A DNA stretch of 64,000 bases from positions 27,818,499-27,882,498 of the forward strand of contig NC_080704.1 of NCBI RefSeq assembly GCF_030445035.2, read 5' to 3'. Below, piece after piece: positions 11,901 through 26,900 of this stretch. Made by a program: the position numbers and the translations under genes. How positions within the stretch are numbered: the stretch's first letter is position 1; every line of letters begins with the position of its first letter. Under the pieces are notes generated by a model. The model did no database searches, was not told where the DNA came from, and saw only the letters and a program-made list of their open reading frames with translations. Source of the stretch: Dasypus novemcinctus. Lineage: Eukaryota; Chordata; Mammalia; Cingulata; Dasypodidae.

Positions 11901-14900
11901 GTGGAATTACTATGTGAAAGGCTTTGGAGGGATTTTCTAGCTTTAATTTACAGGGCTGTCAGCAAAGTGTAAGTGTACCAGTTTCTCCATAACTCTGTCA
12001 AAATGAAGTTTAATGATTTTAATTGTATAATATAACTGTATAATATAATATAGTTTCTATGTTACTTCTATGTAACATTGAAGCTAAAAGGCTTTTTCCC
12101 CCCCTGTGGATTTATTCTCTTCATTTTGTTGGGTATAAAGTGCCTTCGACCATTTAGTGACTGCAGTCTATAGTGTTTAATCATTTGAATGAATTATTTG
12201 TGTATATTTTGCATATTAAACTATTGTGCTGTATAATACTGTTTCCCCTCTTTGTATCCTTCTTTAGTAATTATCAAACTATAAAATTCAAGACATTTGG
12301 AAAGAATATCACCTATGATTCTACCATCTGTCTTTTGTGATAGCCCTTCAGTTTTTGCCCATATATTTACATATGTTAATAATGTACATTGGTTTCCCTT
12401 TTATTTTGCATACAAGCTGAGCTTTTATATATTTAATATCACCTAAGATCATTTGCAGTGTTGTCTTTTATCTTTATCAGATTTATCACCTATAGCAGAG
12501 TTTGCAAATTGTAATTAAATCTATCTGGAATTTATTGCTATTTTTGATGTGAGTTTTGTAGTTAACTCATTTTTGCCCTATTCTGCTGTCCCACTGTGCA
12601 AGAGTTAAAACCTCTCAATATTACTCTGTTGTTTCTGTTGTATCATACATTCTGTTCACAGAGTAGTTTATGTTTGTAGCTTCTATTTAGTAAGACAGCT
12701 CTCATTTTGATTGAATGTCCTTTGTTAACTTTTGCCTTGTAATTTATGTTGAAATTTGGTGAGGACAGTTCCTTATTACTGTAAAATTTTAAAATTTTGC
12801 TTTTCTTGTCCACTTCTTGATAAATTAGTCAACTTCTTTAAAATGTGCTAAGGGGACTGTGGATAAATTACCAGTGTTTGGAGCTTTCCACCTTTTTCGT
12901 GTAAACTGCAAACTGTCAGCCTGCAGGTTGCAGCATCTTCTGTTAGCCAATTTCACGTTTATGGCAGGGAGGACTAATTTACCTCCATACTTCTCTTCAT
13001 GGCAGAACTGGGTTTGATGGTAATCCATGGCAGGTCTCCTTCATCTCTCTCAAGGAGAATCCCATTCCTAGTCAGTGTCTCATCTTTTGTGAATGGCACA
13101 AAAATTTACAATGAACTAGTAAGTTTACATGGGTTGATATTATATTCCCTCAATAAAACATTCAGTGTTCTCATTCAGTGGTATTTTATTTCCCTAAGCC
13201 TCACCCAAACAGTCATGATCGTATTCTCATTCCTAGACTTGACCTGTAATTCCAGTTGTATTAGTCAGCCAGAGGGGTGCTAATGTAAAATACTCAAAAT
13301 TGGTTGGTTTTTATAAAGGGTATTTATTTGGGGTAGAAGCTTACAGTTACCACGCCATAAAATGTAGGTTACTTCCCTCACCAAAGTCTGTTGCCACTTG
13401 TTGGGGCAAGATGGCTGCCATCTCTGCAAGGGTTCAGGCTTCCTGGGTTCCTTTCTTCCTAGGGCTTGTTTCTGTCCAGGTTCAGCTGCTCTGCTTTCTC
13501 CACAAGACCTCTGCCATGTCTAATGGAACCTTCTCTCCTTCCTCATGTATCTGCTTCACTGTGCGTTTACTTCCCGGGCTCCAGGATCTAAACTACAAAC
13601 TTCCTTCTCTGCGGTGCGGTTTCTCTGTGAGTCCCCACCCACCAAGGGGGTGGGGATGCAACATCTTACTGACATGGCCCAATCAAAGCCTTAATCATTA
13701 TTTAATCAAGTAAAAGTGAAACCTCTGAATCCAATATAATGTAATATTCACGGAGAGGAGTAGACCAGTTTACAAACATAATCCAATATCTATTTTTGGA
13801 AGTTATAAACAATATCAAACTGGCATACCAGTTAACTGTTTGAGTTGTAACAGGGTTGCTTTCTTACCAGGGCATGGAGAGCAGTTTATGATATTCTCAC
13901 TATTGGGAATCAATTGCTGAACAGAGCTCTATTTTCCCAAACCATAAAATGAGATATTTCCCCATATGTCATTGACCAGAAAACATTAGGGTCCTTTGAA
14001 ATTTGTAATATATATATCTTTTTCCAACAATTGTGACATTTTCATAGACCAGAGCATATTCAGGGTTTTTTCTGAACCTTTTCTCGAATCTCTCCTGTTA
14101 GATAGAGTACACAGTTTCCTTAAGCTTGGTAGCAGATATTTCTTAATACCTGACTTTGGAATTTGTATAAATTTGGTTAATTTCTCCTGTGGATTTTGAG
14201 ATTAAATAGAAAGCAAAGTGGTAATTGCTATATCACAGTTCCTATGATGGTCATATAATATCCTCAAGTGGGCACTTTTTTTGTGACAAACTCCTCTGGG
14301 AGGAAGCTGCTTGGCTCTCAGTGAGCCTCCCGTTCTCTAGAAACTGCCCCTTGTACACGGGCACTCCTTCTTGTGCTTCATGTTCTTTGCACATTCTCTG
14401 CCATCTCATCTCTGGCCTACGAACTCATATTCCAGCTTCTTTCACCTGAGCTTAGCTTCAGTAAAGCTGTTCAAGAAAGAAATTAAAGTGGACTGTATAT
14501 GGAAACTGAAAAAGATTCAGTTGAATGAGCTAGCTATTTTCTGAGTACTTACCTGCACTTGGTATAAGATGGTATCGTTTAATTGTCACAAAAGTCATGT
14601 CCGCTTTACAAATTAGGGAACAGATTTAAAGCAGGTAAGGAAATTACCCACATATATAGTAGGCGGTAGGACGAGGTTTCTGACCACCTGTGTCTTCTTA
14701 GAACCCCAGTCAATAGGTGAGAAAATAGGTAAAGGATTGGGTGTATTGCATGAACAAAACAAACTGGAGGCAAGGATTGACAAGTGCACTGTCATTGCTT
14801 GTCAAGAGTTACCACATCCTGAAGTACAATCATTTCCTTCATGAGTTTGTTCAGCAGTTTTTATCTTCCCTATTTAGGAGCATCTAAGAAAGGGGAAAAG

Positions 14901-17900
14901 GGTAGTAGATAATGCTAAAAAATCTCTTATAGGCCATGACAATGTTCGTGGCCAGTTTCCTGAGGCTGGAACAAAGCTCAAATGTGAAAATAGAGACTGA
15001 AAATAGATGGGTAAATAGAAAAGTTGTGTGTGCTTAATAGCTACTGTCTGAACCTGAGGAATACTTTGATTTTTTTTCCCATTGAATTGTCCATGATTAG
15101 ATGTTAGTCACTGGTTCTCAGTCCTGCCTGCTCATGAGATGAGAATCCTGTGGAGATCTCCTAAAACTAGTGATGCCTGTATCTCGTGTAAACCAGTTGA
15201 ATCCATCTCTGGGGTGGAGTCTAGGCACTGGTATTTTTTTTTTCAGTCATCTGGGTGATTGTAATGTGCTTCCAGAGTTAAGAACCACAGTGTTTGATCC
15301 GGCAAATTAGTTGCCCAAGCCCAAGAGAGATGAATCACTTTAGGGAATAAAGTCTGTGAAATGCTGAAGGTAACAAGAGTTTAGGAGTCCCTCAACATTG
15401 GTTGAATGTTTTGGGTTTGGAATGAAGTGGAAACCAAAGAGCCCTAGGAAATTGCCAGGAAATAGGTGTTGCCTTCGAGGAGCTTATAGGTAAACGAGAA
15501 GCTAGGACAAATGCATAAAGGCATATACGCTAGTCAAAATTTTTGAATCCCGTGAGTTTGTGGCTGGCTCTCCTGCTGTCCCTACCTCTCCCTTAAAGGT
15601 TTTGTGATAGATGAGGTTTCTTTAAGGTGGTTTCTGGGCGCACATGAGGTGTTAATCCAATTGTCCTTTTTGCAAAGTGTCTTCAGAGACTTTCTGGATA
15701 GACAGTACAGATAGAAGAACAAATGTACATGTGTATGCTCTTTCCTTGGCTCTTTACTCCTAGCAGCACTCTTCAGAATTGCCCCAGAAAACCTATATTA
15801 TCAGGCAGGGTTGGTGTAGGATGCTTAACTGAAGTTTAGAGACACAAACCAAAATTTACCCTCTCAGATTCATTTAGTGGGAACCTGAATTTAGAAATCA
15901 TCTGTCCAGCCTCCCCAGTTTTACACAAGAGAAAGTAGAGGTCCTGAGTAATGAAGAGACTGACCAAACCATCAGCTAGTTGTTGACATAACAACTTGGC
16001 TGCCTCTTCCAAAGTGAACCAGAAACTCTTCTTTCTCCAAGGTGAAGGGAACTTACATTTGCATACCAGGCAGAGTAGTAGGAAGATTTAGCTGTAATTC
16101 TTACAATGTCCAGGTGAAGTAGATGCTTCCATTTCTTGGATGAAGAAGCTGATGCTTACATTAAAGTTTAAGTATCTTGCCTAAACAAAGTTAGGGGCAA
16201 AACCTTGATTAAAATTCAGGTAGACTGAGCTCTAAAACCTATGCTCTTTTCAGTTCAACATAATATACCATTGCCCCTAATGCAACTCTTCATAGCAAAT
16301 ACAGTCCAATCCTATAATTTTGGAACTATCAGGTTTATACCCCTATTCCATTTACTTACATAGAAATAAGGGTAGTCTTTTATGTCTAGAGCTTATCTAA
16401 CTCTGAGATGGTGAAAGAAAACTTATCTTAGATGACTATGTAGTGAAATATTAGATTATCCTTATTCTGAGGACCACCCCTTGTTAGTCTGTCTATTGTC
16501 TCTAGGAATATGAGAAACAGTACAGACTGGTGCTCAAGCCTTAACTTCTGGTACTTAAGCCCACCATGCTTCAGTGTCCATATCTGTAAAATAGAGATGA
16601 TAGCATCTGATCATAGGGTCATTGCAATGATGAAACTGGGAAAGTTCAGCACAATGCATAGCATGTATTAGGTGCTCAGTAAATGTCGGTTATGCTTTTA
16701 TTGTGAAAAGTTATTGACACAGCATTTCCTGGATGAAATCAGCTTTCTGCTAAGAACAGCTGGGTAGGGAGCTCTTATCCTTGAATGTTAATTAGCTTAA
16801 AGTCTGTCGGCCTAAGGTCTCAGCCATATGAACTGGTCATTTTTCAAGAAACATAGCACTTTCAGCTCATTTGTACTTTTTGAGCATGACTGGCTTTGAA
16901 CTCCATTCACTTTAATGGCTAACTAAACATTTTGCCTCAATTAACCTCGAAGATGGGTGCAGCGTGACCTTTACTTAACTATTCCTGCTTCCATGACAAC
17001 AAGGCATCCTGTTTCTCACCAGCCTACCATTAGGATTAGATCCTAAACCCCGGCTGGAGTTAGGTTGGTATGGATCTGCTTGGTGACTTAGGCAACGATT
17101 GTTATGCACATGATCTGACTGGTCAAAGCTCTCTTTGTGATGTAAGTTCTGAAGATGTTTTCTCTGGCCCAGCACACCATGTTGACTGCTACTGCCACTT
17201 TATTTTCTCCTTTCTACCTAGCTTTTGGCTCTTCCCCAAGTTTAAGGATTTGGCTATTCTTAACCAAATATGTAGAATGAAGAGAGGAATTTATCTTTAC
17301 CAAGAAATGTTATCTTGAACCCCTGTGTTTTATTTGTTAGTGTCAGTTTATATTTAAACTTACTAGGTATTTTAATTTTCAGTTCAAATCAGAAAATATT
17401 TATTCACTACCTACACTATGCCAGAGGTTGTGCTGATGGAATCTTCAATTATCTGAGGAATCTCAGACATAGAACTCAGTAGTTGGGGCAGCAGCAGAGA
17501 GGTTGCCCAAGCACAGGGCACTCTGGGCCTACTATGACATCTACTTGCAACTTGCATTGGCTTAAGAAAAGTTACAAAAATAATACCCTGAGCACCCATG
17601 TGTACCATGTACCTAGATTCACCTTTTACTTTGCCATATTTGCTTTCTCACTCCCCCCATCCTTTGTTCATTCTCTCTCCATTCCTCCCTCCCTTTCTTC
17701 CTCCCTCCCTCCCTCCCTTCTGTTCTCCCTTACTGTCCCACATGCTTTTTGCTGAACCATTTGAGAATAAGTTGCAGACATCATGCCTCTTTACCCCTAG
17801 ATACCTGTGGATGTACTAAGCCTAAGAGCATTCTCCTGCTAACCACGGTACAGTTATCTTGGCTTGGGGAATTTGTCACTGGTATAATTATAAAATCAAA

Positions 17901-20900
17901 TATTTAGATTTTTCCCTAACAACTCCTGTATTGGACAGTACAGGTCTAGAACACACTTCAGGAGGCACCATGGCTAAGAAGGCTGCTGTTGGGTACAGCA
18001 GAGTCCAGGAGGGCTTGTGTCTCAGTACTGAAGTATGTAGACAGAAGGCAGGAATAACAGATAGGGTTAGCTGGGTGAAAACGGAAGAATTACCTGGAAG
18101 TCTACAAACTGAAGGTCACCCTCCATCCTGATCATCAGAACTTTAGTAGGCAGGCATTTATCCTTAGATAAAAAGGTTCTTCCCCAAAGACACTGAATAA
18201 AATATTTAAGGAGAATCAGGGAAGCTGTTGTGGTGTTAGGACCCCACAGAAAAAAATCCTTACAAGCAGTTATCTGGGGTGCTCACTCCTCCTGAAGCCC
18301 CATAGAGCTCCCAGTCAGTCTTACTTTTAAACTTGACTGACCAAGGATCACCAGACATCTAAGGAAAGCCTACATCAAGAAAGAGACAGACTAAGATAAA
18401 TAAATGGACAAAGAACAACGCCAGAGGAAACAAATTCGGGGAATAGAAGAGAGTGCTTTAAAATAAAAGAGGAGAAATAAATCAACTTGTTATTAGCATT
18501 TCACAACAGATAGCGTTTGCCAAAGATGGGCATGACACTACTTTTCTACAGTGTGACCTTGCCCCTTCTCCATCAAGACAAGGAGTCTAATTTCCTTCCC
18601 CTCGAGTCTGTGCAGACTGGGACTACTTCAACCAATTGAGTGTGGCTGAACTGGGCTAGCTGTATGACTTCGGAGGCTAGGTCATCAAAGGCCACTTGGC
18701 TTCCACTTTGATTACCGAAGCCATGTAAGGCTCTACCTAGCCAGCGGCTGCCATGCTGTGAGGAAGCCAAGCCCATGGTGAGGCCACCCAAAGGTGCTCC
18801 TGCTTGTCGAGTAATCCCGGCCTAAGTGTCATGTGACTCACACTGACATGTGAGTGAAGGACCCTTCAGATCACTCTAGCCCCATTCTAGTCACTGCCCC
18901 CACCCCCAGCCTTCAAGTTTTCCCAGCTAAGGTCCCAGGCAAACCATCACTCCTGTGTCCTGTCTGACTTCCTGCCCCACAGCCTCTGTGAGCATAAAAG
19001 AGGCATTGGGCTAAAAGAAATAGCATAACATCTGGACCTTATTGGGGCATTGAATTTGATAGGGACTAAAGTATATGTGAAATCCCCAGTCTTTGGCTCT
19101 TTGGCTCTGAAATTTCTGGGTTACTATTATAATAACCAAATCATGGTCTGGCCTAGAGTAGAGAATCAGCCCCAAGTGTGGCAGACACAAAATCTACTAC
19201 CTATTTTGATCTCTTTTTAAATTTAGTAATAAGTTTTCCCTAAGTAAAACTGTCAAGCTTTTCAGGCAGTGAAATACTACTTCTGGACATGAAGTAAAAC
19301 GTTTTGAAAATATTAATAAAGATAAAAAAATAAGGGATTCTTTTGAAGGGCATTCACAATGATTTGGCAGCTCCATATTCAAACTTGAGGCTGTTTCTTT
19401 TGAAGGACTATTCAATTAGTCATTGTTTAGCCCTGGCAAATCCAATAATTAATTACTTATGATTCTAAAATTCAGTGTTTTCAAAAGACTGAAATTTTAC
19501 AGATAGAACCGGAGGAACAGAGTCAAAGTGCTGCCCCTAAAATATTATTTTCTCAGTTTTAATATTTTGCCCATCTAACATCATTAATGGGAAAAATACA
19601 TCACAAAGATAAACATTGACAGTATTTAGAAAACAGCATTATTAGGATGAGTTGATTATTCTTTGGACTTCGGGTGCCTTACTGGTAATTTTTCCATTTA
19701 TTGCTCTCCTTTTCTATTCCTTGATCCCATTATTGCCACCCCCAAATGACCCCCCCACCAAGTGCTAATGCTGTAAGATGTGGACAAAGATAGCCTTCAA
19801 GTAATCCCACAAAGATGACTTGACATTTTAGGGGCATTGTCTTTATTGATGGAAAGAGTACAAAATATGTCCTCAACCCTCTAATTATAAGATACTTGTT
19901 AACAGGTGATGTCGTTAGCTGAAAAAATAATTTCTTTTTTTCTGCTTCCTGTAAATTAGCCAAAAAGAGGATTAAAGAAATACAGGTCACCATGGAAACT
20001 AGGTATAAAGGATCACAAATCTGTGTACTCTTGTTCCCAGAAGGTTAGACAAATGCTTCTTACCAGTGGCCATCTCATAGTCCCACCATAGGGAGGGCTG
20101 CATTAAATTGAAAGTCATTTGTATTTCTGTGTCTATCATACTGTGTCTTAGGGACATCCTGTGTCTTCTAGACAAAGCAAATCATACCTTTTACAAATGT
20201 AGTAATTGTCTTCAACTTTCCAGTGAAAGAGTAAAGTATAAAACAAAGAGAAAACAGAAGAGAATAATGGATTATTAAATAAGGAAGAAAAATTGAAGAA
20301 ATACATGAGTATATTTAAGTCAGTGACTAAGTTGCATTGATTAAGTCAGTATTTTCCAAGCCCCTTTACCTGTTCTCTCTTGGTCATGTTTTGAACTGGT
20401 ACTCAAGAAAACATTAGTTGTAAATTTGAATAAGGTGAAGTAGAGAAATGCAGAATAAAAATAGAAAATAAAAGTTAAGGAATGCAGAAAAACCAACTAA
20501 GTGTTTTTTAAAAAGATGTGAAATAACTGGAAAATATACCTGGAAAATACTCAGTATGCCAGACGACTTATAAAACCAGAACCCTTTTGAAAAAACATTC
20601 CATTAAAACCAAAAGAATTTTCTTTGGTAAATTTACTTTAGAAATATTAGAACCTGAGCTCAAGTAGTACATAAAGCCCTTTTGATTTAAACTGACTATC
20701 CAACATTAGTGCATCGGGTAAAATTTTTTTTAATTATAAGAAATGAAGCAAGCCACAGAAAGGTTTAAAAAAAATCAGGCCTTTTGTATTTATTTTTAGG
20801 TTCATTAATTAACTAAAAAAGGCTTATCTCCCTTTTAAGCTGGTATATAATTAAGGTATCTGAATATAAAGAATTTGCCCCTAAAGCTAAATTAGAATAT

Positions 20901-23900
20901 AGGAGACCAAAAAGAAAAAAGAAGAAGAAGAAAAAAAGATTTTCCAGCTACTCTTTTTTAAAAAAATACAAACTTCTGAAAGCATTATCTCTTCTTCCAA
21001 TAAATAATTGAGAAGCTACCATATGTGAGGCACTGTAATGTGTGCATTGGGAATATGGAGACAGATAAAATACTTTTCCACACTAGTTTATAAAAGGCTG
21101 CTACTCCAAGAAGGCTAGAATAAAATGCTTCCTAAAATTGGCCTTGGCTATCTGAAGTCATGCCTAGTAGTTGTGTTTTCCAGATGGTGCAGAGTTACCA
21201 ATATGTGTCAAGACGACTTTTTACTTTAAAATATTGAGGAGAGGAACAGAGAACATACTTTAATCCTTTTTTAATTGTGTAGAATCATCACATGAGCACA
21301 GACACTGCGGAGCTAGAATGCGGTCGTGCTCTCAAGGCTTACCAACGTCATACCATTTCATCTTGTTTGTACCGCATGGCCTCAGACTGTTCTGCTTTGT
21401 CACTGTCTTCATTATTAAGGATAGCTATTTAATGAGCCCTTCCAAGTTTTAAGAACTTGTCAATGTCAAATGTTAAGCCTGTTTTAATCCTCACAACAAT
21501 CTATAAAATAAGTACTATTGTTATTATTTTATCGATGGTTACACTGAGACTTAGAAGTGTTTTTTTAAAAAAGTGCCCAAGTTCATAAAGCTTGTGCTTG
21601 AGTCAAGATTCAAACCTAAGTGTGTCTTTATTCTACCACCAGACCTTGTCATTACTGCCCTACAGAACCACAAACCTTTATCTGAACTGATGTCCAGAAA
21701 GCTGTAAATATTGAATGTTTTTTCATTAGGTTGGTACCAGAACTCATTGCATGGCAAAACCTGACCTGAACTGACTTGAGGCTAGTCTTTATCTCACTCA
21801 GTGTAAATATTCATATACTTACTACTGATATACTAATGTCTTTATAGTATGCCCTATTGTACAACGTATGATGTATATATATACCTTTTTACCTTCCCAA
21901 ATCTGAAAATCATCATGTTTGGAAACCATCCAGCCCTTTGCTGTCACTCCTCATGCTTCTCCCTCTTCACCCTATCCCTGGGCTTTAGTTTGCTCCTTCT
22001 GATGTGCTCTTGACTTGAAAATGTAAACAGGTAAACTTTCACTCCCCCAAACTCAGATAAGTTTTTTTTTTTAAAGATTTATTTATTTATTTAATCTCCC
22101 CCCTCCCCCGGTTGTCTGTTCTCTGTGTCTATTTGCTGCGTCTTGTTTCTTTGTCCGCTTCTGTTGTCCTCAGCAGCACTGGAAGTGTGGGCGGCGCCAT
22201 TCCGCGGCTCTCCTTATGGGGTGCACTCCTTGCGCTTGGGGCTCCCCTACGCGGGGGACACCCCTGCGTGGCAGGGCACTCCTTGTGCGCATCAGCACTG
22301 GGCATGGGCCAGCTCCACACGGGTCAAGGAGGCCTGGGGTTTGAACCGCGGACCTCCCATGTGGTAGATGGATGCCCTAACCACTGGGCCAAGTCCGTTT
22401 CCCCTCAGATAAGTTTTTAAAGTCACAAGTTCATACTGACACTCCTAGTTCATATTCAGAGCCACAGTGTTCTTCCTCTTCTTCTCGATTCCATGACAAC
22501 CTTAGCATTTCTTTTGTGCTTTTTAAAACAATTATATTTAACCAGGATGCAAAGTATTTCCCCTGGTATGTGAAAATCTAGATTTACAATTTAAATTAGA
22601 TAATAGGTCCTTCATTTTATCATGAGAGTCACTATGAGATTCTTTTTAAATATCAGCAATTTTAGTGCATTTAAAATGATCTCATCTATAAAAATATGTA
22701 TACAGAACCTTTTAGGGATAGTATATATTATCTGAAGTAAAATAACCGCTGTTATTTTAAATGTTAATAGTCTAAGACCAAATGAGTGTGTATAGAGCAG
22801 AGGCTTAAAAGACTTTGCTGGGGTATTCCACCTCCCCTTATATGGAATGAAATGGGTGTTCCGTGGATTAAAGTATTCATCATGTGAAAATGCTAAGCGT
22901 CTAAGGATCATCAATTAGTTAAAGATTTACTGAAGGCCTTCAGTGTACTCACTTAGAATGAAGGAAACAAGCGTTGGATTGTTTAAGATACTACTTTTTT
23001 AGTCTAACTCTTTTAAAAATGGAGAGGAGGAGACAGGGCCGTGTGACCAAGAAAGGTTCTACAGATACATTTCAAGAGTGAGTGCCTTTATTTCCAGTCT
23101 TGTTCAGGGGAGAGAGGAAAGGAATAAATCAGAACTTGGCTGGAAGTGTTAGAAAATCTGACTTATTTCTCAATCTCTGATTTGCTGACTTTATCACATG
23201 TGGAAGAATAAGGAGATTGTGGAGGAGAAAATCGTTAGATGAGCTCTGCTTCCCCCTTTCTGAGCCCATGTTGCCCATTTGAGAGCAACCTCCAGGAACT
23301 ATGGAGCATCAGCAAGGTCTTTTAAGTGTGAGGGAGATGGGATGGACCCATAAGTATCACTGAGGGCAGAAGAACTAATATTTATTGAACAGTGCTCTGT
23401 GCGGGGCTCCACATAGGTTTTCACATTTTATTTAAAGCGTCATTCCCATTTTACAGATAAGACTACCGAGACTCAGAGAGGTTAAGAAGCTTACCAAAAG
23501 TTTCAGGGCCCTAAAATGGAGAAGATGGGACCGGAACACATTTCTGTCCCCGAAGCTCATGTCCTTTCTTTCATGTCCCTCATCCCCCAACCATCATCAG
23601 GTTTACAGCTGGACTGGGAGTTGGGAAGACCAATCGTAGAACTACTCTGGCCACCTGGTAGCAAAGGAAGGGCCTTGGGTTTCCCCTTTCAGGTGGCCGA
23701 GTACCTTTACTCTCACTGTGTCCTGTTTACGTAAACTTTATGCACAACCAGCTCAGGGCAACTTCCAGGAGACTCCCTGATCTCTTCCTTAAGAGTAGAT
23801 CTCTCCGCTTCTGAGCGTTCCCATGAGCTGGTTTTTCTGACACATCCAAGTCCTGTGTCTTGGTCAGACCCCCTGCCTTGGAGTCAGATGGTCTGTGGCT

Positions 23901-26900
23901 ACTTCCCAGGGTGGTAGAGCTGTGGTCCTTGAAGAAACACATTGGAAGGAAATCTTAGGAAACAGTTGGCACACGGTAGGTGAATTCGTGTGGAATGAAT
24001 GGATCTGTTGCCTTCAGGGAACCCCTAGGAACAGGAGTGGACTTACATGTACTAGTACTTTTGTGCTTGGCAGTTCCCCCACAGTGTTTATTTGAAAACA
24101 AATTCAGATGGAATCCTAGGTCACTTTTATGTTCTGCTGGTATCATTAGGAATGTATTTGTGGTTTTTTAAAAAGGCTTTCAAGGTTGCCTCTTGAAATA
24201 AATGTTCTTTTTCAGTTCTAATTAAATTATTTTCTTAAACTTGTTATTTCAGAGGATAAAAATTTAACTAGAAACTGCAGGATTATTTTTCTCAGCTTAA
24301 CCAGTAACTATGCTACCATGAGAGCCCCTCATTAATCCGTGTGTTAGATTATAAAATCACAGAACATTTTTCATCTCTTAACAGGGAGAGATAATGCATG
24401 TGAGAAAACATCGTATATGTTTCTACGAAAGGAGCTTCCTGTGCGACTGGCTAACACAATGAGAGAAGTGAATCTTCTGCCAGATAACTTGCTTAACCGT
24501 CCTTCAGTGGGATTAGTTCAAAGTTGGTACGTAAATACTGTGGCTTAAAATGGGACTTCCTACAAATGCTCTGAACATTTAGCGTTGGGATTGTTCTTCA
24601 TATGAGTACATGTACTGTGTGACTGGCAATGAGTCATTCAGCATAGCTGGGTTTTTTCAGGCAATTAAGAGTTGCTGCTTTTATTGCGGACTGTTGAGTT
24701 TAAAATTGTTTTGATGAAAGTATTTCCAGATTCTACCCGATACTTTCTTGACTTCACATTTCACTTTCCTGGTTAAATGTGATTTATGTTCATTATTTAA
24801 GAAATGGGAAAGTAGAGAAAAATATAAAGGAACAGCAGTGCTTTCAATAGGAGGAAGTTGGCCACTTTTCATAAGTCCTAGTCTTGCTCCTTTTGTTTTC
24901 CTTTTAAAGAAGTTCCTTGAAGGCAGTATCTCTTTTAAAACAAATTAAGTAAGTCACTTAAAAGGGGAGCTCAGTTTGGGGGGGAAATCAGCTACCTGAT
25001 GTGTTTCATTTGTCCTATTAAAAGTATGAAAAATCTTAACAGAATGTAACGTAAAGATAAATCAATTGTAGATGGCTCTGATGCTTAAAGCATACTTTAT
25101 TTAATTGGGAAAGTTGAATTTGTGACTAAACTATGCACTAGGTGAACAGGGTGAGGGCAGTGAGTGGCAGGATGTAAGAGCTGACAGCCTGCCCGGGCAT
25201 TTTTAGAGAAGGATTTGCATGTATTCGAGAAACCTTTGCATGTCTACTCTGTAGTGTAAATGCAAGGTAGAAGACTGTGGAGGACACTGAGGTAATGAGA
25301 TGTGGCTCTGGAGTCAAGGAGTTTGACAGGTAGAGTTGACAGGGAGGGAGAGCAGCTGAGGGGAAGGGAACAATGTGAACAAATGTAAGGAGAATGGAAC
25401 TATTAATCTGCTCCTTAGAGGCCAGGAGGAGCAGACGGCCAGTGACTGTGACTTTGATATTATAGCCAGTTATACTCTACCCTGAACTAATGGCTTGTTT
25501 CAGAAGGAGTACTTGTTGCATGAGACTTCTTCATTGCTTCAAGACCATCATTAGAGGTTTTCTAGCAGGAAGTATATAATCACTATGAGGGGGACGCTGC
25601 GGTGAGGATTCTAGGTAAGCTAGATGACTTTCAGGTCTCCTGGTTCTGGCAGCAGTGACAGTTGGATATTAACTTTTGCTGATAAAGGGTGCACAGGTTA
25701 CTTTAGGGCATTAAAGTGATTTACTGCCAAAGCATAGACTCAGATTACTGTGTCAACAATTCTTCCTCTCCTCACCATTCATTCCTCTTCCATATCCATT
25801 CTAAACATAGGCATGTCATTTCTTCCTTTTCTTTTTTTAAAACATTTTATTTAGAAATAATTTCATACTTAACAGAAGGGTTGTAAGACTAGTAGAAGGA
25901 ATTCCTGTATACCTTCACCCAGATTCATTAATTGTTAACATTTGCTCTGTCATATTCTCTCTCTTTCTCTGTCTCTCTGTCAGTCTACCCATCCGCATAC
26001 CTAATATATATATATAGTTTTTTCTCTGTGAACCATTTGGGTTAATGGTAGACATCATGTCCCTTTGCCACTAAATACCTTAGTATGTATTTCCTTAGAA
26101 CAATTTTTAGATAACCACAGTGTGATTATCAAATTTAGGAATTTTAACATTGACACAGTAGTATCTTCTAACATGTAGAACTTACTCTCATTATACTAAC
26201 TTTTCAGCAGTCTCCCCCACCCCTGATTTAGGATCCAGTACAGGATCATACATTGCATTTAGTTGCCATCTCCTTTTCTTTTTTAAAGTGGGTCTTATGT
26301 AAAAACAGGCTGTGAATCCTACCTCTCTCCCCTCAGTCAGAATGTGCTCTCCTTGTTCTCTTGACTTTCAGGCTAGGCACCTCAGCATAGTCTTTGACTC
26401 CTCTCTCCTTATGACTTTGCTCTTTAAACTTTGAATGAATTTGCTCTTTAAACTGTAAGTGAATTATCCTGTTCAGAAAGGACCATTCCTGAAAGGGGTG
26501 GGATGCCTTACTAAAATTTTGCCTGTGTGTGGCCGGACAGAGGGCATCACCAGGGGATTGGCTGACTTTAGCATCGGAGAGCGGTTTTTACCTGATGATT
26601 ATTTTTTTGAAGATTGATTGACTGATTTATTTCTCTCCCCTTCCTCCCCCACCCCGGTTGTCTGTTCTCTGTGTCTATTTGCTGTGTCTTCTTCTTTGTC
26701 TGCTTCTATTGTTGTCAGCAGCACAGGAATCTGTGTTTTTTCTTGTTGCGTCATCTTGTTGTGTCAGCTCTCCGTGTGTGCGGCACCATTACTGGGCAGG
26801 CTGCACTTTCTTTCTCACTGGGCGGCTCTCCTTACAGGGCACACTCCTTGCACGTGGGGCTCCCCTACTGGGGACACCCCTGCATGGCAGGGCACTCCTT

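Larger units (their letters stand above)
2978..24384 (+). other. PDK3: PDK3 intron 1 (21.4 kb)
   Basis: GTGAGT donor, ACAG acceptor. The first ~180 bp are CpG island; 3160-3900 stays moderately GC-rich with no motif I can name. Recognised content is listed separately: MIR, hAT and L1 fossils, an MLT1-like LTR, one DAS SINE and a polypyrimidine tract. Stretches where I recognise nothing include about 3900-4590, 4750-5720, 9480-11400, 11730-13250, 13810-14530, 15300-16030, 16700-17550, 19040-21410, 22420-23370 and 23550-24384. No exon-like open frame with family resemblance was seen. Confidence 0.85.

Noticed and set aside
13300..13713. 137-residue open frame as a novel gene
   Set aside because: It sits within a dispersed repeat (13256-13800) and shows no splice structure or family resemblance.
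18540..19010. Endogenous retrovirus with coding capacity
   Set aside because: Only an LTR-like fragment is present; no gag, pol or env sequence flanks it.
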